This document shows, in pieces, positions 27,801 to 42,800 of a stretch of 64,000 nt of DNA (within the stretch, counting starts at the first letter, position 1; each line of letters begins with the position of its first letter). The position numbers were made by a program, and so were the translations under genes. The stretch spans positions 39,627,648 through 39,691,647 of the forward strand of contig CM038221.1 of NCBI GenBank assembly GCA_021442155.1, written 5' to 3'. The notes below the pieces were generated by a model. That model had not been told where the DNA came from. It searched no databases and worked only from the letters and a program-made list of their open reading frames with translations. The DNA is from Cymbidium sinense. Taxonomy: Eukaryota; Streptophyta; Magnoliopsida; Asparagales; Orchidaceae.

Positions 27801-30800
27801 TTATATATAATCATGGACTTGTTTTAAACATGATGCGAAAATATACAAGTGGTGTAGAATTGGTTATGCCAGGAATAATGCAATTTGCAACTTATTTTCT
27901 TTCTCTTGCAAGCATACATAAACAAAAAGAAAATTTGAGGCATATGCTCATTGCTAAAAATTGGAGCAAGTCTGAATTTAGTAAGGAAAAAAAAGCTAAG
28001 GAGATAATTCTCAAGTCTACCATTTGGAACGGCGTAACCTATGTTTTGAAAGTTTCAAGCCCATTAGTGAAAATATTGAGATTAGTAGATGGTGATAGAA
28101 GAGTAGCTATGAGCTACATTTATGATGCAATAAATAAGGTGAAATGCAATTAATTCTACATTTAGAAGAAATATAAAAAAGTATGAGCAAATTTTTCATA
28201 TCATTGATAATAGATGGATGTATCGACAACCATTGCATCAAGCTGACTATTACCTCAATCTTGAATTTTTTTATAAAAATAAATATGTTATACAATCAAA
28301 TGGGCTGTTGATGGAAAACCTATATGCAGTTATTACAAGGCTAGTGCGAGACCCAAATGAGAGAACGGAACATAATGAAGAAATTTCAATTTAAAATCAT
28401 GTTAGTGGTCTAGTTGCAGCTGAATTTGGCATCCATAATAGAGATAAGAAGTCCCCAGGTATAATGACTTAAGTTTATAAATTTCATGTTATTATAAATT
28501 TCATATGTTGACACTAAATTTTAAATGCAGCTAAGTAATAACAGATGTATGGTGCTTCTACCCCCAATTTATAAAAATTGACAATTAAAATTTTAGGATT
28601 AACTTGCAGTGCTAGTGTATATGAAAGGAATTGGAGTGTATTTGAACAAGTAAATATTGTTTAAAATTATAAATATTAAGAACATTAACTTACCATACAC
28701 TTCATTTTTTTATTAATGAAGTCTCTACAGATTCAAATAAAAAGAAGAAATCGGTTGGAGCAAAAGCAATTAAATAATTTAGGTTTCATCAAATACAATC
28801 AAATATTGAAAAGATGATTTAATTTAAGAGATATGATAGATTCAATTACTTTAGATTATATTGATGAAAGTTGTTAGTGATTAACTGGAGAAATGGAGGA
28901 TATTGGAGAAGAACATTTTGGTGATGAAGATCTAACTTGGAGACAGATTGAAAAGGCATCAAGGGAAGTTGATAGAATATGGTATGTAAGGTTTAGTAGA
29001 TCAAAAACAAAAGGATCATCATCAACAATGACAACTAATTCATCTCATCCAATTGTAAAGACTCCAACATCCACTTATAGCCTTCAAGAAAGAGAAGATG
29101 AAATTAATTCAACTAAAGAATTAGAAGCAGAGGAGGAAGAAGAAGACGACTTGAAGATGATGAACTTTTGCTCGAAGGAGAACAAGAGTGGATGAATGAA
29201 ATGAAGGATGATGACTAATGCTTCTTTCAATTTATTTTTTAGAAACTCTATGTGTTATGCACTATATTCTATTTAACTATTTATCAAACATATTATATGA
29301 AACTATTTTAAATTTTAAACCTCTAAATTTCTAATTTATTTAATTGCAAGCATTGTTGCAAATTTCATTTTGTAAAATTAATTTAAGATTTGTCTCCACA
29401 AGTTATGCATATTAATTTTATGTTGCAAATTTCATTTATGTGCAATAATTGTTACAAATGTCTCGATATAGATACTAAAATTTAAATTTACAAGTTATTT
29501 CTAATATATTATAAAGCAGAGCGCTTCAATTAACAAAAGCGTCGCTTCGCGTTGCGCTTTGTGATTCAAAGCAGATAAGATTACCTATGCATCGTATTGC
29601 GCTTTGGGCTTTGAAAACACTGACATTACTATAGATGTAATTCATGAGCTATAATGAAAACCCATGAAGGAAAAACAAACTAGTCATGGGCAGGAAACAA
29701 TAGTAATACATTTTCAAACTAGAAGCTATAAAGAACCAAAAGAGTTGAACTAGGGAATCTTAACAAAACCAAAACAACTTGCGACAACAAACCAAACCCA
29801 CCAAGGTTATCAAAACACTAGAGAACACATTTTGTTTTTAATAGAAACATCATCATAGGTATGATACATCCAATAAACAAATGAGAAAATAAAAACTATA
29901 ATATAGAAAACTAAATCAATACCTATGCACATTACTTACAAATCTGATGATTGTACACTTTGATTTTACATAAATACCTTACAATAAGCTCAATGATTTT
30001 AACTTTTACATATTTGATTGAAGAATGTTTTTTGGGAATGGTTTATGGCTCAAACCCACAATCTTGGAGATACAACAATCTCCTTCAACCACTAAAGCCC
30101 GAATCCTTTTACTTACAATTTTTTTTTTTTTTTTTTGAAAAAGTGAAATAAATTATGATGTGGCTCCAACTCATGACATTGAAGATAGAATCATCTCCTT
30201 CAACCAAGGGGGCATGGGTCCTTTCACCATCCAATGTTTTCAAGAATTTATTTAAGCTATATATTCATAAAACAAATCAAAATTGATCACTACATTACTA
30301 TCATGTTATTGAACAAAATATATAGCATGTCTTTTATTTTGGTATTATATATGCATGTGAACTGAACTATAAAACACACAAGCATGGGCATTGTATGTGA
30401 CTATAAAACACACAAGTATGGGCGCACTCACCTGCACACATCTAAATGTGTGTGCATGTGCTTATATATGAGTTTGTGAATTCATATGTATGCACATGAG
30501 CGTGAGAGTGTGTGAGTGCACTGGTTAGCATGCGTGTGAATGAGTGTTCATTTTTCTGTGTTGTGTGTTTGTTTTTGTGAGCTGTGTGCGCATAGATGCA
30601 TGCATGTGTGTAAGTGTAGATGGGTTGGTGTTCAATAGGTGTTTGTGCATAAGTGATTGAATGAGTGGGTGTGTAGTGGATCATTTGGGATAAAGAGAGA
30701 TTGTCTATAGGTAAAGATGTGGGAGTATGAGTGCACACTATGCATTTGTGTATGTGTGTCCATGTGTATATATGCACATGCGTGTTATACTTCTATTAAT

Positions 30801-33800
30801 TGGGAAGGGAGAGATACCAAATGGTATGCTTAACTCTTATCCAAGGTGTGCACTCTAGTGGTGGTATTTGGAAGCTCCACTCCCAAGTAATAACACCATC
30901 ATTCCTCACCCACCAAAGCAGCACACACCCCACCCCTAACTTTTGGGCATACTTAGCCCAGTTGTACATAAACCTCATGTTCATATTTCGTAACCACTCT
31001 ATTATCCCCCCAACTAAACTCGTTAATTGGTCGAAGAGCCTTACTAGCATTCTTTTACTCATTTTCATCCCACTTAGAGCAAGCCCCTTTCTCTCACCAA
31101 GTGAAATTGAATCAAGATGGAGCAACATGATGATATTTTAAATATCTTCAACTAGACTTCACTCACCTTACTCTTGTGTTTGTCTATCATCTTTTATTCC
31201 TTATTCTACTGATGATGCAACATTAAAATGACAATAAAGCACATTTCAATATTAGTGAATGAAAAATTCATACATGAAATGTTATTGATAAAAGCATGTT
31301 CCTGGTGTGTAGTGCTAGCTTTTTTCATAACTGTTAATATTTCATTTCATAGAATCACCATCAGTGGTTGTCAGTGGTTGTCAGCAACTTAAAAGTACAA
31401 CACAACTCATAGATGGCTAATAATTTTCGATGAAAATACATTTGTGAATTACCAATTTTTGCATGATTTCCTTCAACAAGATCTCCCAAACCAATTTCCT
31501 CCCAAAAATCATCATCCCATCCACACGCTTCCATGTTGCGACAATCTTTCTCATTGACAGACTGCATGTGTGCATGTCCAAGGTAAGTCCATTTGCAAGA
31601 AGTTGTACATAAACTCCGGGTATCATCACCTGTTGCCCTTGGATTTTGCAGAATATGATCCATGCAAGAATCGAAATTTTAGTTAAAAAGATATTTCAAC
31701 TCTCCAAGTGAAAAACTTAGTGATGAAATATTAACATCAAAAATAGTTTCATAGCAGCTAGGCTAACTTACCTATATGCCAACCAGTCACTTAAATCCAT
31801 CCATCTAAAGGCCACGGACCAGGACTCTTGTAAGTTTTCTTTTACCCATAAAAGCTGCATTTTGAATTTAAACAATCCATCAGTGGTGATATAAGAGCTA
31901 AATATATATCCTACAGATTAGCTATCATCCTGTCATCTCCTTTTCGATAGAATAAAGCCATTATAAACAAGAAAATCCATAAAATCTAAAGGATGAAGAA
32001 GCAGGAATAAGAAATTAAACTCAGTTTAGTACTACAGTTGTCTAAAAATAAGCTGCATCAGAACCAAGTTCTTAAAACTACTGACAAAAAAATTAAAAAG
32101 GAAATTAGCCTGCAGAGTAAATTGGGATACAAAGGATCTATGGGCTCCACTTGTCAGTTGTCACCACAGCCATTAGTTGAATCGTGGCAGCATTTTTTTC
32201 TGGGTCTCCTATAAGTCATAAGATCCCATACGGGGGCTAACATCTAATATAACTTGTGACTCCTTCAAAAATTATTAAAATAACCTATTTTAAAAAGTTA
32301 CTAAGAGAGAGAGAGAGAGAGACCTTTCACTTCATAAATACAAAATGAGAAAATGACAACTGAAAATAGGAAAAGCATCCAATTCCAATATCTGAATTTG
32401 ATGAATCAAAAAACAAAAACAAACTAAAATAAAAAACTACTGACAAAGAAGCGGCTAGCATTACAAACACTCGCGATGATGCTTGAAAATTTTAGTCCTA
32501 GTGCACAAAAAGCGTGAGTAAAGAAAGTCACTTCAAAACAGAGAAAGACAAGTATCCAGATACAGAGCAAGATATGTATGTAGGTACAGAGTTAAACTAG
32601 TCGACAATTACATTAGCTGCATTGGGAACACAAAATGGCCACCCGTGCAAAAAGCAAAATTCCTAAACCTTCTTTTTAAACATTCAATCAGTTACCAATT
32701 AATTTTGATATTGAGTATCAATGGTGTATAAAGAAATTTTCAACAAAACTGCTTACCTAATGCAAAAGGGCATACATAGTAAATTGGGTTTTCTACCAAT
32801 GTAAGGTTTGGATAAGGGTGATGTATGAACCTTTCCTTGCATTGCAAAGAGATTAGACTTCTATGATTTCAAATTCATGGCGTCCACTGAGATCACAACA
32901 GTAAAGGCAACCTAAACACTATTTCAAGGCAATTGTCATGTGGCTCAACCAAGAAACTACATTGTAAGTTATGAGTAATATCATCATCCTAATTGAATTA
33001 ACAGTAGAGGTAAGTGAATTAATGAAGAAAGGCCAATTCGTAACAATGGAACCCACCTATTCATATATTTAAACAAAAGGTACTTTCTGTTCGTTATTAT
33101 AAATGAAAACAATATTAGGTATTGACTTGATATCATGCATGAATATCAATGAGATAGGTTGAAATCTAATTGTACAAACTAAAAACTGGGTAAGGTTATT
33201 TATTAGGTATTGATTCAATATCCATGCACGAAATATATGGAGATGTAGGTATCAAACTTTATGAAAGACTGAAAATGAATTAGCAATTTTACGTAATTTG
33301 GGTATTTTGCATTGGTTGGTTACCATATAAGATGATGTAGAAGTTTAATTGGCATGGAAGAATAAAACAATATTAAGCATAAAATTTGAGAACAGATAAA
33401 AGAAAGAAAAGAATGAAGAAAGAGAAGAAAACTACAAGTTTGTTTCTAAGAGTACAAACTATCATCTTGGCATACCTTCTTGCAGAACTTCTAAAGCAAG
33501 TAATTTTTCATATTTATTTAATCATCTTTCTTTGTCATCCCACCCATCTTGAGAAACTTGAGACTTCTCTTTTTTCTTTGTTAAGAGAATATGTACTCGA
33601 GTTTTAAAAAAAGAGTTAATATGTGTCTTTTATTATGCATTACGATTGTGGCATTTTTAGTGGATTAGTTATTGTCACGTCTTAATAGAATATAAGCCTA
33701 CTTGAACCAAACTATGTAAATTTTGATGTTCACTTTTTTATGTTATTTAACTCCTTTACATTTGCTCTGCATTTCATCCTACTTGCTCATAGGCTAATGC

Positions 33801-36800
33801 TTCTATAGAATAAAGTTAAGTGTTGCTTATTTCCTAACAAGCTAAGTTCTTGGTTGAGTTAGAATCATAATATTAGATATGAATTCAAGGTGTTGTAGAA
33901 GAAATATTCCTACATCCCACCAAATCTGATGATAGTAAAGAATGTTATGGTCTGAAGTACTAAAAGTGATATGAGTACATGTTTTTGAAGCAAAAGTTGA
34001 CAAAAGTGCAATCTTTCATGTTCACTATATTATAAAGTGCAAGGCTACAAACCGCACCACTTGCTTTGCAATTTTTTTTATAATAAGGAAAGACCCGATA
34101 AACATTGTAACTTATAGTTTTAAATTTGTAGTAGATGTTGTTGCAAGTCCAAGGTATTATATTTTAAATATGTTTATTAAAAATATTTTTCATTTAAAGA
34201 ATATAAACATGTTCCCAATATATTGATGATAAGTTGGGCCAAAATCGAGTAATAGATTTAAGCCCGCATAGTCAGCAAGATAAATCTTTTACGCTGTAGA
34301 CAACAAATTTAAAATTCAAGATCTATGCTATGAAAACCAAGGGTTGTGATAAGCTGAGACATGACTTTTCTTCGCCCTAGGAGATGTGGAAGGGTTAGAA
34401 GAGATGACTCATATTAAAATAAAAATTTCATCCTTCCAAAGCAAATATGATCCTAAAGCATATTTAGAATGGAAAAAAAAATTGGAATTTGTCTTTGACG
34501 ATTATAGTTATTCTAAATCCAAAAAGGTAAAATTAGTTGTATTGGGGTCTGACTATGCTATAACATGGTGTGACTAATTTGTAAAGTAGGAGACGGAATG
34601 GAAAATGTCCAATAGAAACATAGAAAAATATTGAAAACCATTATTAGGAAAAGGTTTGTTCCTCAAGATGGTCATCTTCCTTCAAATGGGTAAAGTCATT
34701 GTAAGTGAACTCATATGTATTAGCCCTCTATGCATGGTGCAAATAACATGCATCATTTTGATGCACCATGTAGCTCCACTCCTCACCATGTAAATAGCAT
34801 CGAGAGTGTGCCACGCCACACTGCGTGATGGTACATCCATTGACATGTATGAAATACACCACTTGAGTAAATCCCTTTGGTTGCTAAAAACATAACTTGA
34901 AAAAGTAACTCTATTTATACATATACATAGAAAAATACATAATATATATATAATTGCCTACCATACATGAAGCTAAAAATGAAAATAGTTGGTATCATAT
35001 AAAATGCAAGATAATGTATACAATTTTATGATAGGAAAGTACCTGATTAGAAAGATGAGTTTTAATTATTGTATTATATCATCATAATTGAGAATATTCA
35101 TCTTTTTTTAATTATTCTTGTATCCTATATATAAGCACCAATATTAAATCAATAATATACAAAATATTTTACCATATAACATGGTATTAGAAAAGAATTT
35201 CATTTTTCCCTAGCCAACCCCCTTCCATTCTCCTATCACCACTCACATTCACGTGACCCCTCGAATTCTCATTGCACTCTCCTAAATGGTGTCATTGCTT
35301 CTCACTCATACCTCAATCAGTCTGAACCCTCCTCCACCATCTATACTAATATAAAATTTAATGATACCAAGAATCTCCTATGGATGAGGGCATTGCATTT
35401 ACTTGTCAGTTCTTATGACAAGTTTCAATATCTTGATGCCTCTCCTCCAGATAAAACTAACACCATCAAGTTTTCCAGGAGACAAGTGTTTAATTACACC
35501 CTCCCATGATTATTCAATTAACTGAATCTTCGATTGTCACTACCATTACATTTCAAGATTTTGTTGTTGACATCTATATAAGTTCTCCGCTCTCGACTCG
35601 ATCGATGGGCAATGGACACAATATCATGATTGAAAGAGCTTAAAACATTATTGCTTCACTTATTGAATTTCATTAGTACTCATTGAATTTCATTAGTGCT
35701 CTCGAAATATTCAAGTTATCGATACAAGTCTCCCACGACCAATTCAATCGAGTGTGAATCAACACAATGTTAAAAAAATCTTAATCCAAATATTAATTTA
35801 GATTTAAGTCAAAATAGTTAAGTATTAAACAAATATTTTTAATATATATAATAATTAAATTAATCAAACTATATTATCATTATTATTTAGTAATACAATT
35901 AAAATTACTATTAATTATATATATTTATGTATCAAAATAATAATAATAATAACAACAACGGGACTTAATCGCGTTACATAGGGTCGGCTACATGAATCCT
36001 TCTTCTCCATTGTGTTGTATTAAGTGTCAAATTCTCATTTAATTCTAATAAAAGAAAGTTATTTTTTATAATTTTTAACCAAGTCTTTTTTGGTCAACCT
36101 CTACCTTTTTTAATATAGGTCAAATCATCTACTCTCCTAGGTCATCAAACGGCCGACGTTTTATGTGACCAAATCATCTAAGGCTCTCTCTAATCTTATC
36201 TGCGACTGAAGCTACTCCTACCTTTTCACGTATATGTTTTGCATTTTATCTCTAAGGAGCTATTTGATTGGGTGAAAAAATATATATTTATGTTTGGATG
36301 GCTGAAAAAGAAATTCAATGTAAAGTAATTTTACTTTAATTCACCCTTTAAAGTGAGATGGTAAATTTTTTGGGTGTACTCATCATGAGCCGTGCACTAC
36401 TGGTGACCGCCTCCGCCATCATATCAGCGGCGCCTCGCCATCACGCCACCGCCACCCACCACGCATTTTGATTTTTTAATTTTACTCAAATCAAAAAATA
36501 AATTTTTTGATTTGATTTACATCCATCCAAACAACCATATAGTATCTCAAATACACTACATTTTTTATATTGAATTTCTTTTACACTTCATTCCATTTTT
36601 AGTGTAAATCATCCATCCCCATCTATTTCGAAAAAATTTTAAAAAACAATATCCTATCACTACCCTCTATCACGTTCGTCAAGCTCATAACCCTGCAACG
36701 CAAAGTTCTTCCCAGCCAGCTCACATGCTGAATTAAAAAAGAGAAATTCACATGTTGAATTAAAAAAGAGAAATTCTAATCTCATCCCCATTTTTCATGA

Positions 36801-39800
36801 AAACCTCCAAGCTTCCCACTCCGCTCTCCTGTTACTCATGAAAAACAGCACAACCCCAACAACTCATTCGCTCATACCAATCTCTCATTGCCCGGCACAC
36901 CGCCACCTACATCCTTCCTCTCTAATCTCACGAACAGCCTCAAACCACACCATAGCCTCACACAACACAAGCCAGCATCTCCCTTTCTCCTGTAATTTGC
37001 ACACAAAGGCCCCACTTGCCTCTCTCGCTCGCTGTTGTTTTCAAAAACCAAAAACTGCAAGCCCCTCCTCCAATGCCGACACCCCATTCAACTGCATGTC
37101 GCTACAAGCCCAACTACAACTATCACTCACAAACCCCAACTCCTTTGTACAAGTCGTCAGCCAACCTCCAAAGCTAAAACCCATAACATGCTTTGTCTCT
37201 CCAGGTGAAGCCTAGAGTTGTAGGCAACCCAAGCTTACCTCCCACATCCGCCTGTCTTTGACTGCAACTCCCTATCACGAGGCCACACAAATCCACCTCT
37301 CTCACTCTCAGTCTTGAGATCCCAGAGCTTACTCCAGTCCTCCTCTAGCGCCTACCTGAGCCACCAGACATCCCTCCTTCACCCCTTTTTCATTTATCTA
37401 TCCAAGCAAATAACTTTCTCTACCTCCCCTCATATTTAGTTTGATTTTATATATATTACTTGTATGTTTAGTAAAGATATATAATATCAGCTAAAGAAAA
37501 AAATCTGCATTTTTTGTTAAAATCTCATCGAAGCGTGCATGAAAAGGTATAAATGACAAGATTAGCCTGTCTAACTCACACTAAGTACTCCTTCACATTA
37601 TTTTGATGCGATGGAGAAATCTTGTTGAGTTTGTAATATTTTTGTGCATATATTAAAGGCTTATGCACGCTTCTTTAACCGTGGTAGGTTAACCTGTCTA
37701 GCGTATCGTTTCAATGTGGCGAGAAAGCTTTATCATGCATGTAATTTTCTTTTGCAGTTAAAAGAAGCACCATGCATACTTTTTTACGTGTGGGGGTTTG
37801 AAGACATTGTCACTCAACACCGACCATGCACGCCTTTTCAAGTGTGGCAAGCAGACCCAACATATCCAATGTACCCCCATGTAGGGACAACATCAAGATG
37901 CTACCAAAATCTCATCTAAATTTGGACGTTTACAAAACATAAACATGAAAAAACAAAAATGATAAATGGACTTAGCATTTAGAATTAAATCAAAACAAAT
38001 TAAAACATGAAATTATAAAAGCCTAAGGTAAAAAGAGAGAAATTTATAAATGTTGAAAGAAATTTATAGGAGACTTAAAAAAAACGTGAAAACTCATTGT
38101 AAGCAATAAGTAGAACCTCCTCGAATTAAAACTTTCCTAATGCTCAACGAACTGAATGAAAATGAACTAACAACCTCATATTTATAGTTCAAGAATGGTG
38201 CCTTGCGGGACTCACAAGATAGCATTCAAATCATATAAAGATGAATCTCGCCGCTTTCAGGAAACAAATGAATAAGGAAGATAACCTAATTTATATGTAT
38301 GCCACCAGATCAGTAACCTAGCGTACAAGTGGATATGGGATATCACTTTCAACACTAGGACAGCACTTATGTGGAGCTTCAAGCAATGCTTTCCATTAAG
38401 CAGATTGTTGATCCCTGAATGTACGAGTACAAGGGCATAGTGATTGAAGGAGACAACAGTAACATTGTTGACTACCTCAAGCAAAGCCTACATAGGGATA
38501 CATGGAAGAGCCGACCCCTGCAAAGCCCAAATCTCAATTTTCTGCAGAACTTCCATCAGGTTATGTTCTCCTATGCACAGAGATAACAACAACATAGCAA
38601 ATTTTATGCTTCTACAACTATACACTTCGACTTTTTTGAGAAGATAGCAGTAGAGATACTATTCCTCAATTTTTTGTCATTTTGGAGGATGATAGGAATC
38701 ATGTTTTACTTTCTTAGCTTTTCCTTTTTGTACTACCTTTTGTAATTCCTTTTATTTTTAATGCAAAATGCAATATTTCAGGAGTGGACAGGTGTTAATA
38801 AACGTTTTAAATGAAACCTTTGCATATATAATTCTACACATACTTTGAGATGATTGGAAGCTCGAACTTATTGCATCAAAATACGGGCAAATAAATTAAA
38901 GAATGAAGTTGTGCACTAGTTATAAGACTATGCTTCAGAGAATATTATATGTAAATATTTTGTGAAGTTCCAAGAGACATCAGTGAATTGTTTTTATAGA
39001 CTTTCTTGCATTAATGTTGGAAAGCCGAACAACCCTTAAACTTCCCAATTAAACTTTGCCAATTTTATCTCTTGATAAGGGTGTACAAAAGGATTGATAG
39101 CCCCTTCAGTGGATATCTCCTGTTGAAAAATCCAAGGCAAAAAGCCTCCAAATAGGATGTCATCTTAAAACAAGTGTCTTAAAATACAACAGTTATGACA
39201 TCATATCTTTTTATTTAGTGCAATATCAATCTCATGTAAGACTCGCAACTAATTTAGAAATTAGCTTTCAGATACAATAGAAGATAAATTGAATTAAAGA
39301 TGAGTCGAATTGACTTAGATTTCTTAATATATAAGCGTACATATTTATTACGTAGTTGTACTAAAATTCGTGCAAGCGTGCAATGTAAGTACACCGAAAT
39401 TTGTGCAAACAATTTAAATACATTCACATGTGCCCCGACACTTGTGTTAAACTTCTAAACTCAATGTCTCAAGATGTTTCACGAGTTAAAAACAATAATT
39501 GACTTGAAAGACTATGCTTTAAAAAATGTGGAGGTATTTTCATAAACCATGAGTATATTTGAAATTGCCACAAGTAAAATATACTACGAGCTCGATTTTA
39601 ATATCTTATCGTGTTATGTTGACAGCTAGGCATAGCTGCCAATGCCATAGGTGATTCTGTAGTACTTAAATTGAAAGATCTTGATAGCTTCGATAGTAAG
39701 GTTAAATTCTTCACTACAAAGGAGAGAATAAAAGCCATCTAAACTAATGGGCTGCAAATTAGTTTGAATGGACGTTTTGAATGCATGATATGTTGTCAGT

Positions 39801-42800
39801 AGTCTATTAAGAATGTATAAAATAATGTCCTATAAATCAAGAGAAGAGTTGACAGTAGTGATGGGATCAACTTTAGTTTTAATTTCAGAAAGATATTGCA
39901 TCATGTATTATCTTTCATTGTAATGTGATGCAATTCATTCTTCAGCTGAATAATGACTGATAGATTGCAAGCAACATTAAATGGCTGTCTAAATTTCATA
40001 CATTAATCAAGATTAAGAACATAGGGTAGTAGAGAAGGTGAGAGTATTGAGTATAAAGCAGTAGCCAGTTTCTGATCTATAAGCATCCAGGTATTAAAAA
40101 GTGGGTTTGGAGCTATCGACCCATCATCATTAACGATTTGTTTGGCAGGTTTAGGGATGGAACCATCAAGAATGCCATCAAAGCCATTGGCCTTAGAGAG
40201 TTTTGAGTATTTGAGATTTCCAAACAGAATGATTTTCAATAGTGAGCTGAAGATTGATTACCGTTTTGATATTGGACTTGAGAAAATTTAATTGGGGGGA
40301 ATGGTAGTATCACTCATTTTCAAAAATGTGATGAGAAGAGAAGAGACACCAGAAGTTGTTGAGCTTGGTGATTTATCCACACCAGTCTAACAACACCCAG
40401 AGAGGAGATGACTAAGAAGTTGTCACGACCCACATAAATAAATATAAATTTGTATTCTAAAATTTAAAAGTCCCAAAATTCTTAACACAAATTTTTGGGT
40501 CATATAGACATTAGAGCAAAATATTTAATAACACATCACAACGATAAATATAAAATTCATAAAGTCTCACATAATCATAAAGATAGTACAATGGCATATT
40601 TTAAAAACTATTTTTGTGACTAACACAAATAAACATACATAATAAATGATAAAGTAGATAAAGTTATCATATGCCCTTGCTTCTGCTTAATCGCATCATG
40701 TTGAAAATTTTGAAAAACAATTCATAAAGATTTTGGGTGAGTTATAGAACTCAGTAGGATTTAGATGTTATTAAGCTAATAAATACATATACTTTCTTGT
40801 AATTAAAATTTATGATTTTGCACATACATATATATTAATTCCTACAACTTATTTGTACATGTATAATTAATTTTATAAGGCAAATCATATCAAAACTTAA
40901 GTTAAAGTATAACAAATTAATTTGACCAAAATAGATAACAAGCTACAGGTCATTAGGACCACATATCAAATAAATAAAGTCAAAGACTCTCACACATAAA
41001 TTTATATAACAGCGTTTGGCCGTAACAGCCCATATGAAAGTAGCAGCTCATACAAACAAAAATTTACCCATAATATATATATATTTACTTAAGTTATAAA
41101 GCTAATACATAAAAGTATTATTATTATATTTTTATTTTTATTATTATTAATATACTCAATGATATTTTTAAAAAGTTCTTTAATTTTATAGATTACTTGT
41201 ACTCACAAAAAAAAAACTTAATAAATTTTTCTTTAATTTATAGATTATTTATGCAAAAAAATATAGTCCTTTTAAATAAGTTCTTCTTTCTTGAAAATAA
41301 TAAACTTTTTAAATAGATAATTGATAAAAGCTAGTTCTCTTTTTGTATAATCTTCATTATTCATATTATTTTTAAATGAAAAACTTATCATACTCATTTA
41401 AAAATTATGTATGTATAAAAGAAAATCATAAAATAATATTTTTGATCTAATCTTATCTTTAAAATATCTATTAATAATCTCATATTAGAATAAATCATAA
41501 CTAAATTAATTTGAAGAAGAGAATTATACATAATAAGAGAAACATCATGAGTAGAAAATTTGAAGGCATATCAACTAAACTAACTTATAAAAAATGAATA
41601 AACTTAACAAAATTTTACCTACCAAAATTTTGATGATTGTAGAAGAAATCCTCAATAAGAGCAAGATTATGAGAACTTCATTTAAAAATTCTCTCTTTAG
41701 CTATTCTTCTTTTCTTCCTTTTCTCTCCCAACAATATTAATTTTTCTTCTCTCCTTACTCCACCACTAAATTTATCTCACAAAATATTTCTTACATGAAA
41801 GAGTCATGTTTCCTCTCATATTTATAGATGAAAATGAGTATATACATGATAAACACTTGGTTTGGATAATGGTAAAGTGGCAATGAAAATGAACAAGTAT
41901 ATAATATTTTCACGATTCAAATTTTAGAAATATTTACATGTATTACATGCATAAAGACACATATTTGCATAAATTATGAAGACTTGCATGCATGGAGACA
42001 CATTTTAGAGATATTAACATGAATTATATGCATGAATACTCATTTTTGTATTATTTATAAAGATTTACATGCATAGTGACACATATTTTGAAGAAGGTTT
42101 ATATATTTCAAAATATTTGTATGAATTTACATGCAATGGAGACACATTTTTTGGAGAAAATTTATGTATTTTAAAATATTTGCATCATTCATGACGACTA
42201 TATTAAATTTTGTAAATTTTTATATTATAGATTTAGGGTATTTAAATGTCAAACTAAAGATAAATTAATTTTCTCATTTGCTCATAAATTGTGTTAATTT
42301 AAAGAAATTAAAATTCTTTTATATTCAAATAATTTTTAATCATGAAGTTTTGATTTATATTTCTTATTTAATAGATATACTTAATCTTAATATTTCATAC
42401 ATAAACTTTTTTTATCTAATATAAATATATACTCTTTAAGATAAAATTATAAAGTTTGCATCTTGATTTTTAAATATTAAATAAATTCACTTTATATTTT
42501 AATTTATATGTTCAAAAGAGGAAAAAAATTAACTCTTATAGAAGTACTGTTAAGTATGTAGTTCTGACTCCATGTTGTGATACTGCATCCTGCATAACAG
42601 CACAACAATACAAAAAAATAAAGAAGCTTTAAGCAGAATAACATACTAGGACTGATTGTATTTCTCTACACAACCCAGCAGAGCATACACATACATACAT
42701 ATAAACCACGGTAAAAAAAACTTCTGGACATAGTACAGACTCTATTACAATCTGATGGTAAGGGCGAGAGCTGTTACAGATCAACGGGCAGAACGTAAAA

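Larger units (their letters stand above)
11538..31452 (-). other. Intron 6 of the FGGY kinase gene, 19.9 kb, transposon-filled
   Basis: The exon 6 donor (ATTG|GTAATT) and exon 7 acceptor (TTGCAG|GT) frame a 19,915-base intron in which phase 1 is preserved. It contains several separately listed items: a palindrome-rich repeat at 12.5 kb, a ~60-bp tandem array at 15 kb, paired direct and inverted repeats, a gypsy pol end at 18.4 kb, an hAT element at 25.9-29.6 kb, SINE-like units at 30 kb and a TG-rich tract at 30.4 kb. Parts not itemised (11.6-12.1, 13.1-15.0, 24-25 kb) are AT-rich with no recognisable coding content. Confidence 0.8.

Noticed and set aside
30442..30777. A 111-codon Thr/His/Ile-rich minus-strand frame
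   Set aside because: It is a consequence of the TG/CA repeat tract.
33386..33607. A 73-codon plus-strand frame in intron 4
   Set aside because: Lys-rich then hydrophobic composition is typical of AT-rich chance frames, with no homology pattern recognised.
36258..36545. A possible MITE with GC-rich core (TTTGGATGG and CCATCCAAAC ends)
   Set aside because: Terminal words are suggestive, but the inverted match beyond about 10 bases is poor and no duplication was seen.
36838..37215. A 125-codon plus-strand frame rich in Ser, Thr, His and Pro
   Set aside because: Composition follows a C-rich stretch with no domain or splice context; no supporting evidence for a gene.
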